64,000 bases of DNA from Phellopilus nigrolimitatus (lineage: Eukaryota > Basidiomycota > Agaricomycetes > Hymenochaetales > Hymenochaetaceae), in contig JAJOHG010000097.1 in assembly GCA_021029095.1 (NCBI GenBank), positions 1 to 64,000 of the forward strand, given 5' to 3'. The notes beneath the pieces are model-generated. The model saw only the letters and a list, made by a program, of their open reading frames with translations, did not search any database and was not told the origin of the DNA. Of the stretch, positions 31,678 to 43,740 are shown piece after piece (the first letter of the stretch is position 1; each line of letters begins with the position of its first letter). The position numbers and the translations under genes are program-made.

Positions 31678-33297
31678 ATGACAACCACATCTGGATCCGA
31701 GAATGGCCCTTATTTCGTCGATACAGACTCACAAGCCCGAGTCCGATTCAGTTCTGAATCAGATGCTTTGTTGGCATCCTTTTTGTTTGGAGGGCAAAAA
31801 CGCCCTCAATTCTCTCTGTCCACCTTCGACGATTTACTTCGAATACTCCGGGATCCCACATTCAAAATCGACGAGATCTCCTTTACGAGCGGCGTAGATG
31901 TTCTGCGCCGAATTGCAGACAACAGACGTCAGATTGCGCACGAGCGCTCCTGGCCGCAATCGGCTCTGACTGCCACAGTGATCATACCTATTCCATTAAC
32001 CATCGTGGATCTTGTTGTGGACACGATTGCCGCAAAATTACCCGTGGATGCCAATAGCTTTTCAATCAACCAGGAAGATGGATATCGTGTCACGCATTCG
32101 GCGCGTGTGAATTTCCTGCATAAGAATGTCGAGACCCTCAGGAACATGTGCCTTGTGCACCGATCGTGGACCAGTTCAGTGCAGCGCGCCATGCGACGAG
32201 GTGTGCACGTTATTGGGAGCTTTGGCTTGTATGCTTTGTTCCGCAACCCTCTCGTCGGGCCCTGGACTCGGCATATCTGCTTCGAAATGCCAAACTCCAA
32301 GTTCCACACAAAAGCGGAAGACAGACCTGACGAGATGTTTGCTCTCCTTGCTGCCCTACCCCACGTTGCCCCGAATGTCACAACCCTTGCAGTTTGGGCA
32401 CCCTTCAACGCAGTTGCATTTGGCCCACATGTCATCGATGTCATTCGCAGCCTAGCGGATTTTCAGGACTTGACGCAGTTGACCATCGGAAGTAAATATG
32501 GATGGTCTCGGCAGCTGCCCGACCTTTGCGAGACTGTTGCGCGGATACCGTCACTTAAACGTCTGAAACTCATCGATTGGACGTGCCCCGAGGCCTCTTC
32601 ACCTGCCATCCCTGACTTCCTCGTGAAATTGACACCATGCTCCGAACTCACAGACATCGATTTTAAGGGGAAAGCAGACAAACCGGCTGAGCAATATCTA
32701 CGCTGGCTTTTCCGTCCCTGTAAAGACTATGCATTGAAGATGCTCACACTCCATGGCAGAAATTTTGTCAGTAAGGAACACGGAACACAAGATTATTCAT
32801 TGCCTCTGGTCATTCGGTCGGCGCTTCCTCAACTCGAGACATTGACCCTTGTCCTATACCGTTCTTCCGTTGAAACCAAAGAAGTGTACGATATCTTTCC
32901 TTTCTGCACGAAATTGAGCTCTTTGAGATTGCGCTTCCTCTACCGAGGCAACTTTCCCTTGTTCTTCAGATCAGAATATTCACTGCTGCTTCCCAGCTCA
33001 CTTGAAGAGCTGCACATCACTGTGGATATCAAAGACATATTCTTAAAGACAGGTGGTCGGGATGTATCGGATGACTGGGATACACGCTTCGTTGAGATTC
33101 TCAACACGCTCCCCAGCTTACGTGCACTTTCGGTGCCTCAAATTCAGTACCTGTCTCTTTGGGAAGGCTCGGAGGGTGTGGACGACGAAGACGACGGGTC
33201 GGTGCGTATGGACGACGTGGATAATTTCCCCTTAAACCTGCCGAAAACCGAAAACTATTGCGCAGAGCACGGGATCAAACTCGTCTTTTATATTTAG
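31678..33297 (+). CDS. F-box/LRR-like protein, member C
   Basis: Intronless, 539 residues, and the longest of the family. It is very close to member B in the N-terminal block and F-box-like segment (LRNMCLVHRSWTSSVQRAMR). The leucine-rich part differs mostly at scattered positions. Near the C-terminus it carries extra residues: a KDIFLKTGG insert and an acidic stretch (VDDEDDGSVRMDDVDN). It is followed by a truncated copy of the Zn2Cys6 regulator in opposite orientation, as is the case for the last member of the array. Confidence 0.82.
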   Translation: MTTTSGSENGPYFVDTDSQARVRFSSESDALLASFLFGGQKRPQFSLSTFDDLLRILRDPTFKIDEISFTSGVDVLRRIADNRRQIAHERSWPQSALTATVIIPIPLTIVDLVVDTIAAKLPVDANSFSINQEDGYRVTHSARVNFLHKNVETLRNMCLVHRSWTSSVQRAMRRGVHVIGSFGLYALFRNPLVGPWTRHICFEMPNSKFHTKAEDRPDEMFALLAALPHVAPNVTTLAVWAPFNAVAFGPHVIDVIRSLADFQDLTQLTIGSKYGWSRQLPDLCETVARIPSLKRLKLIDWTCPEASSPAIPDFLVKLTPCSELTDIDFKGKADKPAEQYLRWLFRPCKDYALKMLTLHGRNFVSKEHGTQDYSLPLVIRSALPQLETLTLVLYRSSVETKEVYDIFPFCTKLSSLRLRFLYRGNFPLFFRSEYSLLLPSSLEELHITVDIKDIFLKTGGRDVSDDWDTRFVEILNTLPSLRALSVPQIQYLSLWEGSEGVDDEDDGSVRMDDVDNFPLNLPKTENYCAEHGIKLVFYI

Positions 33298-33802
33298 CGG
33301 CCCGCGCCCAGGACCCCGTGCCGCTATATGTGTTGTGTGCTGGATGGAGTGCAGGATTATGATGCATATGCTTTTGCTCTGGAGATGATATCCCCGGACA
33401 GTGTACGTCTTCGTTATTAGGACCTGCCAGTGAGGGAGGGATCGGAGGGGAAACGCAGCAACGTCTGGTGATCAGAATCGGATTTTGATGCGTCTTTTGA
33501 TGTGGTCGTTTGATCAGTGCTTTTGATCTTTGAAATGGAGCAACTTTCTTGACTGGGCGGACAACGAACACATGCGACGACTTTGGTCTGAGCAGCAACT
33601 ACATACATGTAGTCTAAATGTTACTAAACGCTATGTATGCCGCCCTTTATTTCCTCGCCGAAACGAAACAGGGAGTTTTTTGCATGCGACCAGGCCATCT
33701 ATGTACATATCCCTGCACACGCGGATCTACTACAGCGCCCCGCAGCCCCTCCCCCTCCCTCCAGATAAACAGACGAGCAATAATAACATACCCGTCACCG
33801 TC
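33298..33802. other. 3' flank of member C
   Basis: No gene is seen. The sequence with GGAGTGCAGGATTATGA and GCTCTGGAGA words recurs after members D, E and H, and the last part (CTGCACACGCGGATCTACTA) recurs before the intact regulator's stop codon region near 56,910. Confidence 0.55.
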
Positions 33803-34880
33803 CCACAAAGAGGACGCCTCTCACGCGCTCATGAGCCCCGACGCCTCCGTGCGCTGCATGACGTCCAAGAAGCGCGCCCAATCGCCCTGCCCGAAGCCCA
33901 CCGACGTGCCCCACATCGCGACGTCCTTGCCTCCCGCCGCCGCCGACGGCGGGGGCGTCGGCAGGCCCGGCGTCGCGCCGGGGAACCCCGCAGGGAATGC
34001 CCTGCTCAGCGCTCCCGGCGAGCCCGCGCTGCTGCGCGGCGACGCGTGCTGCGAGCGCGTGCCACGGGAACGCGAGGCTCTTCACGAGCGCGATGCCTGC
34101 GCGCGGCGCGCCTCGTCTCCCTCCCCGGGAGAGGACCCCACGTCAGGGCCATACAGCGGGCTGAGCGTGGTGAGCATGTCGCCCGCCTTGTCCGCAATGA
34201 GCACGCCGGCAGCGCGCACACGCGGCGCACGTTCGCGCGGAAGAGACCCGTACTTGGCTGCGCGGGATCCGCCGCGAGCTGCAGCGCGAAGAACATGGTC
34301 GCAGAGAAGCAGTGGAACGGGCCCCAGTGCGTGGAGCTGCAGACCCAGCCTGCTGCGCCGCCGTCGACGAGGAGGAGGCGGGCGTCGCCTGCGCGACGAG
34401 CTGGATGAGCCGGTCGGCGCGGTGTCGAGCGCCTACGCGGTGCGCGCGTGGCGCTCGTGGCTCTGGCTCTGGCTCTGGGCCTTCTGCAGCGGCGGCGGGC
34501 CTTCCACGCCGCCCTTGCCGGAGGAGGCGAGATCCCCCTTTTTTGGAGGCGGAGGCGGCGGCGTGGTTGCGAGCGCGGTGGCGTGCGGCCGGTGCAGCGT
34601 GAAGCGGATGTGGTAGAACAACGTGAGGATGAGCACGCTGAGTACGCCGAGTGGCATGTCGGCCGGGATGGGGCTCACGAGCGCGCGCGCGAGGCGGTAC
34701 TAGTCCACTGGCCGTCTTATAAGATATCGTCAGATTTTAGATCTCATAGAACAGAGAAGGGAGGTCCACGCGACGAGCGCCTTGTCGAGTGCGAGCACGT
34801 GCGCGTACGACACGGGCCGGATCGAGACGGTGTCGAAGCTCCGCAGCTGTTTCGCTTGGGGCAGCGCGCCTGCCTCTGGC
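33803..34880 (-). pseudogene. Truncated copy 1 of the Zn2Cys6 regulator
   Basis: It aligns with the 3' half of the intact regulator (57,090-58,440) on the same strand. It starts at the conserved stop region (SGLMSA) and runs through the Gly/Pro-rich part and the DKALVAW/VSIRPVSYA region. Internal deletions and frameshifts abolish the frame. Similarity to the intact gene ends near 34,840, in the words GACGGTGTCGAAGCTCCGCAG, the same breakpoint as in copy 2 (47,640). The Zn2Cys6 DNA-binding half is absent. It must be non-functional as a regulator. Confidence 0.82.
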
Positions 34881-35337
34881 TTTTGAATGGACGCGATTAG
34901 TTCAAAACTCCGTTGAATTTCTAAAAGGCTACTCATAGTAGCCTTAGGTCGTTTGCTATGCTAAACAGGGATAAAGAGATTTGCGGGGATTGGGCTGGAA
35001 GAGCGTAGGGGAAAGTAATGGTACATCGGTGGAGGAGGAGCGTAAACTTGCTAATGGGGAAAAAATACTCATCTACCATTTCTGACAATATAACTAGACG
35101 TAGAATCAGACATAGAATGTTCATTTGACATTTCCTCTTCTTCAGTTTCAATGAATATCGAAGATGCATCTCTTTCAGATCCAGAGAAGCTGCTGGCGCT
35201 GCATGGAACAGGCTTTCAGAAAGCCGCAATTTGAAGAAAGTAGTTACATAATGGTTTATGTCAGATGAATACAAATAAAAGGGCAAACAACAACAACGCG
35301 CAACACGTAGTAGCCTATCCGGCTTGATCACACAGCT
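34881..35337. other. Spacer before member D
   Basis: It carries the shared upstream block (AAGTAATGGTACATCGG, GTTACATAATGGTTTATG, CAACAACAACGCG). About 120 bp at 34,885-35,005 are absent from the equivalent place before member F. No gene. Confidence 0.5.
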
Positions 35338-36942
35338 ATGACAGCCACTTCTGGATCCGAGAATGGCCCTTATTTCGTCGATACAGACTCACAAGCCCGA
35401 GTCCGATTCAAATCTGAATCAGATGCTTTGTTGGCATCCTTGTTGTTTGGAGGGCAAAAGCGTCCTCAATTCTCTCTGTCCGCCTTCGACTATTTACTTC
35501 GAATACTCCGGGATCCCACATTCAAAATCGACGAGATCTCCTTTACGAGCGGCGTAGATGTTCTGCGCCAAATTGCAGACAACAGACGTCAGACCGCGCA
35601 CGAGCGCTGGCCGCAATCGGCTCTGACTACTCCAGAGATCACGCCTATTCCATTAGCCATCGTGGGTTTTGTTGTGGACACGATTACCGCAGATCTACCC
35701 GTAGACGCCAGCAGCTTCTCGGTCCACCAGGAAGATCGAAATCGTGTCACGCATTCGACACATGTGAATTTTCTGCACAATGATCTCGAGACCTTCAGGA
35801 GCATGGGTCTTGTGCACCGATCGTGGACCAGTTCAGTGCAGCGCGCCATGCGACGAGGGGTGCAAGTTGTTGGGAGTTTTGGCTTGTACTCCCTATTCCG
35901 CAACCCGCTCTTTGGTCCCTGGACTCGGCATATCTGCTTCGACATGCCAAACCTGAAGTTCCACACAAAAGCGGAAGACAGACCTGACGAGATGTTTGCT
36001 CTCCTCGCTGCGCTACCGCACGTTGCCCCGAATGTTGAAACCCTTGCAATTTGGGCAGCCTTCGATGCAGAGGAGTTAAGCCCACATATAATCGATGCCA
36101 TTCGCAGCCTAGCGGATTTTCAGGAATTGAAGCAGTTGACCATCGGAAGTAAATGTGGATGGTCTCGGCAGCTTCCCGGTCTTTGCGAGACTGTTGCCCG
36201 AATGCCGTCTCTTAAACGTCTGAAACTCATCGATTGGACGTGCCCCGAGGCTTCTCCGTCTACCATTCCTGACTTCCTCAGCAAAATGTCACCATGCTCC
36301 GAGCTCACAGACATCGACTTTGCAGGGAAAGCGGACAAATCGTCTGAGCAATATCTACGCTGGCTTTTTCAGCCCTGTGAGGATTATGTATTGAAGATGC
36401 TCACACTCCGTGGCTGCGATTTTGTCAATGGGGAACACGGTATACAAGATTATTCGTTGCCTGTGGTCGTCCGGCCGGCGCTTCCTCAGCTCAAGGCATT
36501 GACCATAATCGTAGACTTTTGTCACGTTGACATCAAAGAAATGCACGATGTCCTCTCCTTCTGCACGAAACTGCGTTTCTTGAAGTTGCACTTCCTCTAC
36601 CGCGACAACTTTCCCTTGTTCTTTGAGTCAGAATATTCGCTACTTCTTCCCAACTCGCTTGAAGAGCTGCACATCGCTGTGGACATAAAAGAGAGTACAG
36701 GTAACTGGGACGTATCGGATAGCTGGGATCCGCGCTTCGTTGAGATTCTCAACACACTCCCCAGTTTACGTGCTCTTACGGTGCCTCAAATGCAGTACCT
36801 GCCTCTTCAGGATGAGTCGGAATTTGTGGACGACGATGACGGCCCGATGTGTGTGGACGACATGGATTATATCCCCTTAGACTTGCCCAGGACCGAACAC
36901 TATTGCGCAGAGCACGGGATCAACCTCGTCGTTTGTGTTTAG
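35338..36942 (+). CDS. F-box/LRR-like protein, member D
   Basis: Intronless, 534 residues. It has the family N-terminus (SENGPYFVDTDSQARVRFK), an F-box-like segment (IVGFVVDTITADL, LETFRSMGLVHRSWTSSVQR) and leucine-rich repeats to a C-terminus ending EHYCAEHGINLVVCV. One residue is deleted relative to its paralogues in the HERWPQSAL stretch. It forms the left arm of a tail-to-tail inverted duplication with member E. Confidence 0.82.
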   Translation: MTATSGSENGPYFVDTDSQARVRFKSESDALLASLLFGGQKRPQFSLSAFDYLLRILRDPTFKIDEISFTSGVDVLRQIADNRRQTAHERWPQSALTTPEITPIPLAIVGFVVDTITADLPVDASSFSVHQEDRNRVTHSTHVNFLHNDLETFRSMGLVHRSWTSSVQRAMRRGVQVVGSFGLYSLFRNPLFGPWTRHICFDMPNLKFHTKAEDRPDEMFALLAALPHVAPNVETLAIWAAFDAEELSPHIIDAIRSLADFQELKQLTIGSKCGWSRQLPGLCETVARMPSLKRLKLIDWTCPEASPSTIPDFLSKMSPCSELTDIDFAGKADKSSEQYLRWLFQPCEDYVLKMLTLRGCDFVNGEHGIQDYSLPVVVRPALPQLKALTIIVDFCHVDIKEMHDVLSFCTKLRFLKLHFLYRDNFPLFFESEYSLLLPNSLEELHIAVDIKESTGNWDVSDSWDPRFVEILNTLPSLRALTVPQMQYLPLQDESEFVDDDDGPMCVDDMDYIPLDLPRTEHYCAEHGINLVVCV

Positions 36943-38274
36943 CGGTCCGCGTCCAGGATTCGTATCACCCCCCATGCCGGTATATGTGTTGTGTGCTGAA
37001 TGGAGTGCAGGATTATGATGCATATGTTTTTGCTCTCGAGACGATATCTCCGGGGTCACATCTTCGTTATTAGGAACACGCAGTGAGGGTGGGATCGGAG
37101 GGAAAACGCAGGGACGGTTGGTGATCGTAATTGAATTATAATGTGTCATATGGCCGTCTGGTCTGCGAAATGGAATTATGTGCACTCCTTGACCGGGCGT
37201 CTTACATGCAATTCCATATGACGAGCACATATGTATCTTGGCCTAAGCGGCCCAGCTGCAGTAGGCACACACGCACACGCACATATACATGCAATTATAA
37301 CGCAAGCGAACGACCCGATTTCCGTGCGGTGATGGCGACAAGCGTCGTGTATGCAATCACTGCATTCGTAACTGTGGTGAACAAGCACCTCCAAGCTTCC
37401 GCAGAGTTGGTACTGGTAGTTGGGAAATATCTATAAAATAATGCATAAAATTCAAAATGCATAATGCATACCTGATTGCAGTAAATTAAACAGAGATATG
37501 CAATGGGAAAGGCAATCTCACCTGCACAAAATTCAGTGCTTGATGAACACATACTGCTTTCTCACAGGCTTTCATGACAGAACATTTCTAGCATAACCTC
37601 GGAACACCCCAATGGGATATCCCCAGTCCAAATGGCAATGTCTGGCTATTTTCACATCCTCAAAGTTTGAAATTTTCAGGCCTTGCGGGTCCTGTGTAGC
37701 AGATCACTGGTATAACACAGTTAAGGCAGCTCTGTGTGTCGAAGCCGGAATTCCAGAAGGCTTCACAAGAAACGGTCTGGATGCTACAAGCTCTTTTTCT
37801 CATTCGCTTTCTGTGTTCAGACCCCTTCCCTGTATCATACGACACCTACGCATATAACTACGAATACTGTTACATTCCGGTTTGCGTATTTCTCAAGATG
37901 CATAACCTCTTATAGTGCATACAAGTGCCCTTCCACTAAATTCTATGCATTAGCGGAAGTTCGACAGTAGGCATTTCCCAATTGCTGACTTGGTGGAAGC
38001 CTCGGTCTATGCATTCTGGGAGGTTATGCGGCATGAAGAGTATGCATTAGCAACAAGTTCAACTGTAGTTCCATTTCGCAGACCAAAGGCCATATGACAC
38101 ATTAGAATCCGATTCTGATCGCTAGACGTCCCTGCGTTTCCCCTCCCACCCCTCGCTCACTGGCAGGTTCCTAATAACGAAGACGTACTCCCGGGGATAG
38201 CATCTCTAGAGCAAAAACATATGCACCATAATCCTGCACTCCATTCAGCACAAAACACATATAGTGGCACGTGG
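36943..38274. mobile_element. Inverted-duplication centre holding a pogo-type remnant
   Basis: The 3' flanks of members D and E are inverted copies of each other (for example TGTCATATGGCC near 37,143 and its complement near 38,090). Between them, roughly 37,260-38,065, lies sequence related to the element at 4,860-5,424: TGCATAATGCATA and AGTAAATTAAA words at 37,440-37,490 and a right end GTTCAACTG followed by TA at 38,066. A second end-like GTTCGACAG plus TA occurs at 37,960-37,969, suggesting one copy inserted into another. The left terminus was not found, so the element is incomplete. No coding frame. Confidence 0.55.
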
Positions 38275-38747
38275 CTAATTCGGATTCTGGCGCGGACAAA
38301 AGACGAGGTTGAACCCGTGCTCTGCACAATGGTATTCGGTCTTGGGCAAGTTTAAGGGAAAGTTATCCACGTAGGCCCTACCATCCGGCCCGTCCCAATG
38401 GGCCAGGTCCTGAATTTGAGGCATCGTAAATGCACGTAAACTTGGGAGCGTGCTGAGAATCTCAACAAAGCGCGTATCCCAGCCATCCAATATGTCCCGA
38501 CCACCTGTACTGCCTTTGATGCCCACAGTGATGCGCAGCTCTGCAAGCGAGTTGGGAAGCAGTAATGAATATTCTGACTTAAGGAACGCGGCAAGGTTGT
38601 CGCGATGGATGAAGCGCAACCTCAGGGAGCGTAATGTCGCGCAGAAAGGAAAGATATCGTACATTTCTTTGGTTTCGATGGAAAAATGGTCTACGTCAAG
38701 GGTCAATGTCTCGAGCTGAGAAAGCGCCGGCCGGACGACCACAGGTA

Positions 38748-39015
38748 CACCCGGGTGTAGAAAGTAAATGTGATCGGCACTCCTGCCAAATTGAGACAAA
38801 GTAAACAGACACGTCGTCGACAGGGCTTCTCGTAGCTCATTACACCGTGCAAACCGAACTGTTGGCTGAATATAGATGAATATATTGCTAAAGCACAGTT
38901 TTCGAATAATAAAAAAGTGTTGGATTTGAACTGTCGTTCAGATAATATTCTACGACACATGCCTCATCCACATTTGGCAGGAGCGCCGATCACATTTACT
39001 TTCTACACCCGGGTG
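38748..39015. mobile_element. 268-bp miniature element with CACCCGGGTG ends
   Basis: Inverted ends of about 45 bp start CACCCGGGTGTAGAAAGTAA and are nearly perfect. TA on both sides (38746-38747 and 39016-39017) is the target duplication, in the coding sequence of member E. There is no coding frame. It inserted before transposon copy 2, because both copies of that transposon's target duplication contain this element's terminal TG. Confidence 0.85.
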
Positions 39016-39084
39016 TAACTATGACGGTCGCTATCGGACAAAAAACATTGGACTTGGGGATTTTGGACTTTGACTTGGGAAATT

Positions 39085-39400
39085 CATCAATGATCATCGA
39101 TGATCATCGATGATCACTAGTGATCACTGGTGAAAACCAAGTCCAAGAGCTATTCATCGATGATCACTAGTGATCACTAGTGATCATCGATGAATATCAA
39201 TGAACGGAGACTTGGAATTCACCAGTCATCAATGATCATCAATGAAAAAAGTTATGTTTTCATTGATCACTAGTGATCACTAGTGATTACTAATCATTGA
39301 TGATCATTGATGATCATCAGTGAGTAATGATTTTTAAAAGTCAAATCTTAATCATTGTTCATTTATGATCAATGAAAACGACTTTGAAAGACCAGTTTTA
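39085..39400. repeat. Subterminal palindromic repeats, left end of copy 2
   Basis: Overlapping ATCATCGATGATCATCGATG, ATCACTAGTGATCAC and ATCATCAATGATCATC units are separated by CAAGTC words. They correspond to the right end of copy 1. Confidence 0.72.
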
Positions 39401-39730
39401 TTACAAATAACCTCTTTTCCGACCAGACCCGATGTCCTTACGACACATCATTTCGAAGCTGCAGTCGGTGGCACGTCATAGGGTAGATCCCGGAGCCACA
39501 CTCTTGAACAATCCATTGTCTAGTTTTCTTTCCCAAACAAACATAAATCAGAGTGCCCCTCAACACGTTTCTATGTCTTGTTTACGCTTTTTTGCACTCT
39601 GAGCCAACCCATGAATTTTCCAAGAAGATTGAAATGCATCCGCTACATATACAACAAGCACTGGAAGTACAGGAAGGCAAAATACATGTGATGCTAATTG
39701 GCAATAAAATGTTAGCGAACAGAAGTGACA

Positions 39731-42700
39731 TTACGAGTAATACACGGGATACTTCAGCACCGGCAGACTCCCTTCCAGATTATCCAGCTCTGCGACGATC
39801 CTGCGAAGCAACGAACGGTCAGATAAAACATGACACAGACACATTTATTCTCACCTGAAAACCTGCATATCCACCTAAAATAAAATAAGCCGAGTTGTAA
39901 TAATAAGAGACACAAAAACTTAAAGCACAAGAGAACAAAGTATTCACCGGCGCCTTAAAAACATAGAAGAAATGGGTGCGATCATGCGCGTGCGGATTCA
40001 AGTTTTCACACACATCGCAGAGATCCTTCGCGCAGTACACACAACGGAACCACACGCCTTTGATGCGGTCCATGCAGTGATCACACAGCGCCACGTTGTG
40101 GTAGAGCGTTGTGACATAAGCTGGAACAGCAGATGAAACTGTGTCAGAAAAAGAGGACTGGTTTTCCGGACACGGAAGGGCGTACGGACCTTTGGGATGA
40201 GCGGAGTTGAGTCGACCTGCTGGACCTGCGGGCTGCCTGTACCTAACATCCGCGAACAGACGTTAGTTTACGAAACACGATATGTGAAGGAAAGCGATGG
40301 GGACGTACAGGATTGGCAGAATGGCAAATTGCGACTCAATTGGACGATCCATGGGCCGCGGTAGCTTAAAGAAAATATGCATTGGGTCGTGAAGAAGATA
40401 CAATCGCTGCTTGCAGGTGGCGCACTGAACAGAGCAGTACGAAGAGCGAACAACAACTCCAGTAAGCCCCGCATCATTTTGCAAATATAGGGAAAACGCA
40501 CCAAGCTATACGACTGGGTCTTCGTCGCAGGGCACGTCGCACATTGGAACCGCACGCTGACGTTGCTCTGGTTGCACCCCTTGCACGCGATGCGGAGGTC
40601 GAGCGTCTTGTAATCACAGCAGCTGCCGCGTGCATGTTTCGAGCCGGACCCGATGATGGTGACTGCATCGGCCTCCCGGCGAGTCCGCGCGCACGCGTCT
40701 GCTGGGTGTGAATTTCGTCGGACCAGGTGCAGTTGTAATGGAAACGAGAGTAGAAAGGGATGCAAGAGTATGCAGGTTGATAATAAACATTGGAAACGCC
40801 GCGATCGAAGAGGTCGACGTGTGCGCGTACGACTCAAACTTAGAATTCTCCTGAGTTTCAAATTGAGTACTGGTATTGACACGGGAGAGGCCCTATGTCC
40901 GAGCTAAGGACATCTGCGAGCGCGTATGTTCAAGGTTGGTCGGGGGCCATGAAATCAGAGTGCCCTCCTTCGCGACTGAAGGACACGAAGTAAGCCGATT
41001 TTGCACGTTCTGGATGGAGGTGAGCACACACTTGCATGTGAGATTTCGTCACCTTTCAGCTGTGAGTCATCCCACCCGCTCTCTTCTCCCTCGTACCCAC
41101 TCTGTTCCTCTTCTTCATCAGCGAAAATAATGTTTTGGTACATTTCTGAAATCCGCTGGCTCGCCGCGTCAAGAGTTGCTGGAGGTAAAATCCAGTCATC
41201 AACAGTATCCTCAGGCTGCGTAGCAGCTCGATCAATGCAGGTTTGACGGTCAAGCTCAGGTGTTGTCAACCTTTTGTCCTCAGCTATTTCAGATGAGGAC
41301 GCCGTTTTCCTGTGATACGTGTTGACTTGAGCAAGTTTCTTCAATTCCGCCGTCGTTGGAGCTATCAAAAAAACTCGATACGACATTTTGCGCACAGGAC
41401 TCAAGTAGCTCTTTCTTGCTAAATGGTCTGAGGCTTATGAAAATGGACACTCTAAGACAGTGCCTCTCGAGCAGCAGTATTCAGCCGATTATCAGTCACC
41501 CTCGGTTATGGGGCCGCGCCTACTAGATGGATTTCCCTCTCCTGAAGATAATGCGAAGCCATGGCACGGACCTGTAGCATGCGCGGCAGAGTACAACGTT
41601 CTTGCACGATGCGCATTTGTAGCGCGGCGCCGTCAGCGAGGTGTTGCAGATCGTACACTCGCTTATATTGTCTTGCTCTGCACCATCCAGACTACTCAGC
41701 ATCCGCTAATATCGAGATCAAAAAGAGACGAGTCACGCACCGACGTCTTTCCACCCCGATGCGCTCCAAAGCTTCTCGAGGTACGCATGGCGGAAGTGGC
41801 CTTTCTGCCTCGGCGCCGCGCGCCGCAGCTGGCTCAGCGTGCGCTGATCCTCCGGCGAGGCGGAGGTCGGCTCGTCGGGCGCTGCGCCGCCCGCCAGCGC
41901 ATGCAGCACGCCGGCCGTCTCAAAGCAGCCCGGGCACAGCTCGTACCCGCCGTCGCCCGCGACCGTCGACGACGACGACGCGGACGACGCGGAGGGCGCG
42001 GAGGGTGCGGAGGGGAGCGTGGGCAGCGGGCGCGGGCGCGCGGGGAACGGCTTACCATTCGTGTGTGCGCGCGGCGGGTACGCGAGCGGGTCGAACATTG
42101 ACACGTCGACGACGTCGGCGCGCGCCTTGCCCTTTCCGTCCGCATAACCGTTCGCATGGCCGTTCGCCCCGGCGCTCGCACGCGGGCGCGGCGTGCGCTC
42201 CCCGCACGTCGAGCACACGTAGCGGAATGCGTCGAGCAAAACGCCGCACGCGGAGCAGTCCGTGCACGCGGGCGGCACGAGCTGTCGGACCTCGGGTGGG
42301 GTGTCTGCGGTGCGTGGAAGAGGGTCGGAGGTCGACGAGGACGCGGATTGGCGATTCGACGACGAGGAGGGGGAGGGATAGTCGGACGAGCCAGACTTGG
42401 ACTGGGTCTTCTGAGACGCAAGCCAGTGTAGTTTCGGATCGCGCCAGTCCGCGACGCGGTGGCTGCCGTGCTCGCCGATGCTGACGTCGTCGTGAGCAGC
42501 TGACGCGGACGCGGCAGACGACGAGCTCCCGGAGGTGTACGTGTAATAGTAACGGCCATTGTCCTGCTGGAGTGCGAGGTCGCCGTCAAACGGGCTCTGC
42601 GCATCCAGATTGTCGCCGCTCAGCGCAAGTGAGGAACCATTGGAGACGACAAACTCGGATGTCATGATGCCGTTGATAGCGCGCGACGTCTGGTCGCGCA

Positions 42701-42940
42701 GCCATTGCGTGTTTCGCTCGAAGGACTCGGAGGATTCGGACAACTTCAGCCGCTCGAAATCTGCAGAAGGATCCGCGGAGTACCACGCTTTTTTCTTAAT
42801 ATTAGAACAAAACAAAACAAAAAACGAAACAGAGATTTGAACAACAAGGACGTACCATCGAACGCGCTTGCGTCAAACTCAGACTCCAATCCGGACAAGG
42901 AGTGGAAATCCTGCACTGTCGACCAGCTCCCGCCGTTCAT
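39731..42940 (-). CDS. ZZ-type zinc-finger protein carried by transposon copy 2
   Basis: Exons traced with confidence are 42940-42856 ([20 protein letters not shown]), 42787-41741 and 41677-41572; the middle exons are less certain. Last come the ZZ exon near 40,094-39,950 and two short exons ending in LPVLKYPVYYS with the stop at 39733-39731. At least three Cys-rich modules are visible: CTICNTSLTAPRYKCASCKN with LCRACY; CKGCNQSNVSVRFQCATC; and CDHCMDRIKGVWFRCVYCAK with LCDVCENLN and HDRTHFFYVFKAP. An acidic linker (YEGEESGWDDSQLKG) lies between the first and second. ZZ fingers bind zinc and mediate protein contacts. Family members are ordinary host genes in basidiomycetes, so this looks like captured cargo. 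I see no disabling change in the exons traced. Confidence 0.65.
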
Positions 42941-43379
42941 GACTGTCTTCGTTTTTCTTAAAAAACAAGTAACCCGGTGTCCCTCGAGCTGACAGGGACG
43001 CTATCATCCTCCGGCTCGGTGTGCACCGCCGATCCGAACGAAAGAGACAGCGAAGAGCCGCTGCTATTGCGGTTCTTGTATTCGTCCAAGCTCACGAGCG
43101 ACGAGGTGTCGGACAAACTTAGGCTGTCGTAGTCGACGCATGCGCAGCGTTAAGCGCCTGCTTCCAAAGCTGCGTCCGGACATGATGGACTGTGCAGACG
43201 AGACGGGGAGATTGTCTCGAAACCTCAGGAGCTGGGTTGGACGAGAGCGTGGGAACGAGGGCGAGTGTCCGCCCGATATCGCGTAACAGGACGAAGCAGA
43301 ACGTCGATCACAGTTTGCGGCTGTGTTACTACTAATTATTAAATTATAGTCTTTTTGTCGGATGATCTCGGATTTGAGG

Positions 43380-43740
43380 CATTCACCACTCATCGGTGAA
43401 TGGTGAACGCCAGTCAAGTCCATTCACCGATCATTGCTCATTTATGAGGCTTTTTATTAGACTTGAATAGATAGAATTTCACTGTTCATCGATGACTGGT
43501 GAACGCTCAAGTCGAAACACAATGTTCATTGATGATCACTGATGAACAATGAACCCAAGTCCCCATTCATTAATGATCACTAGTGATCACTAGTGAACGA
43601 TGAAACCCAAGTGCCCATTCATCGACGATCACTAGTGATCACTAGTGATCATCGATGAATAGCTCTTAGACTTGGTTTTCACCAGTGATCACTAGTGATC
43701 ACTAGTGATCATCGATGATCATCGATGATCATCACCATCT
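43380..43740. repeat. Subterminal palindromic repeats, right end of copy 2
   Basis: TCACTAGTGATCACTAGTG and GATCATCGATGATCATCGAT units, plus TTCACCATTCACC-like words, match 18,215-18,575 of copy 1 in inverse orientation. Confidence 0.72.

Noticed and set aside
41561..42604. Overlapping 200-300-codon frames over the ZZ-finger gene on both strands
   Set aside because: They are Arg/Ala/Thr-rich frames in GC-rich coding sequence. Only the 42,787-41,741 minus-strand frame has zinc-finger motifs and consistent splice borders.
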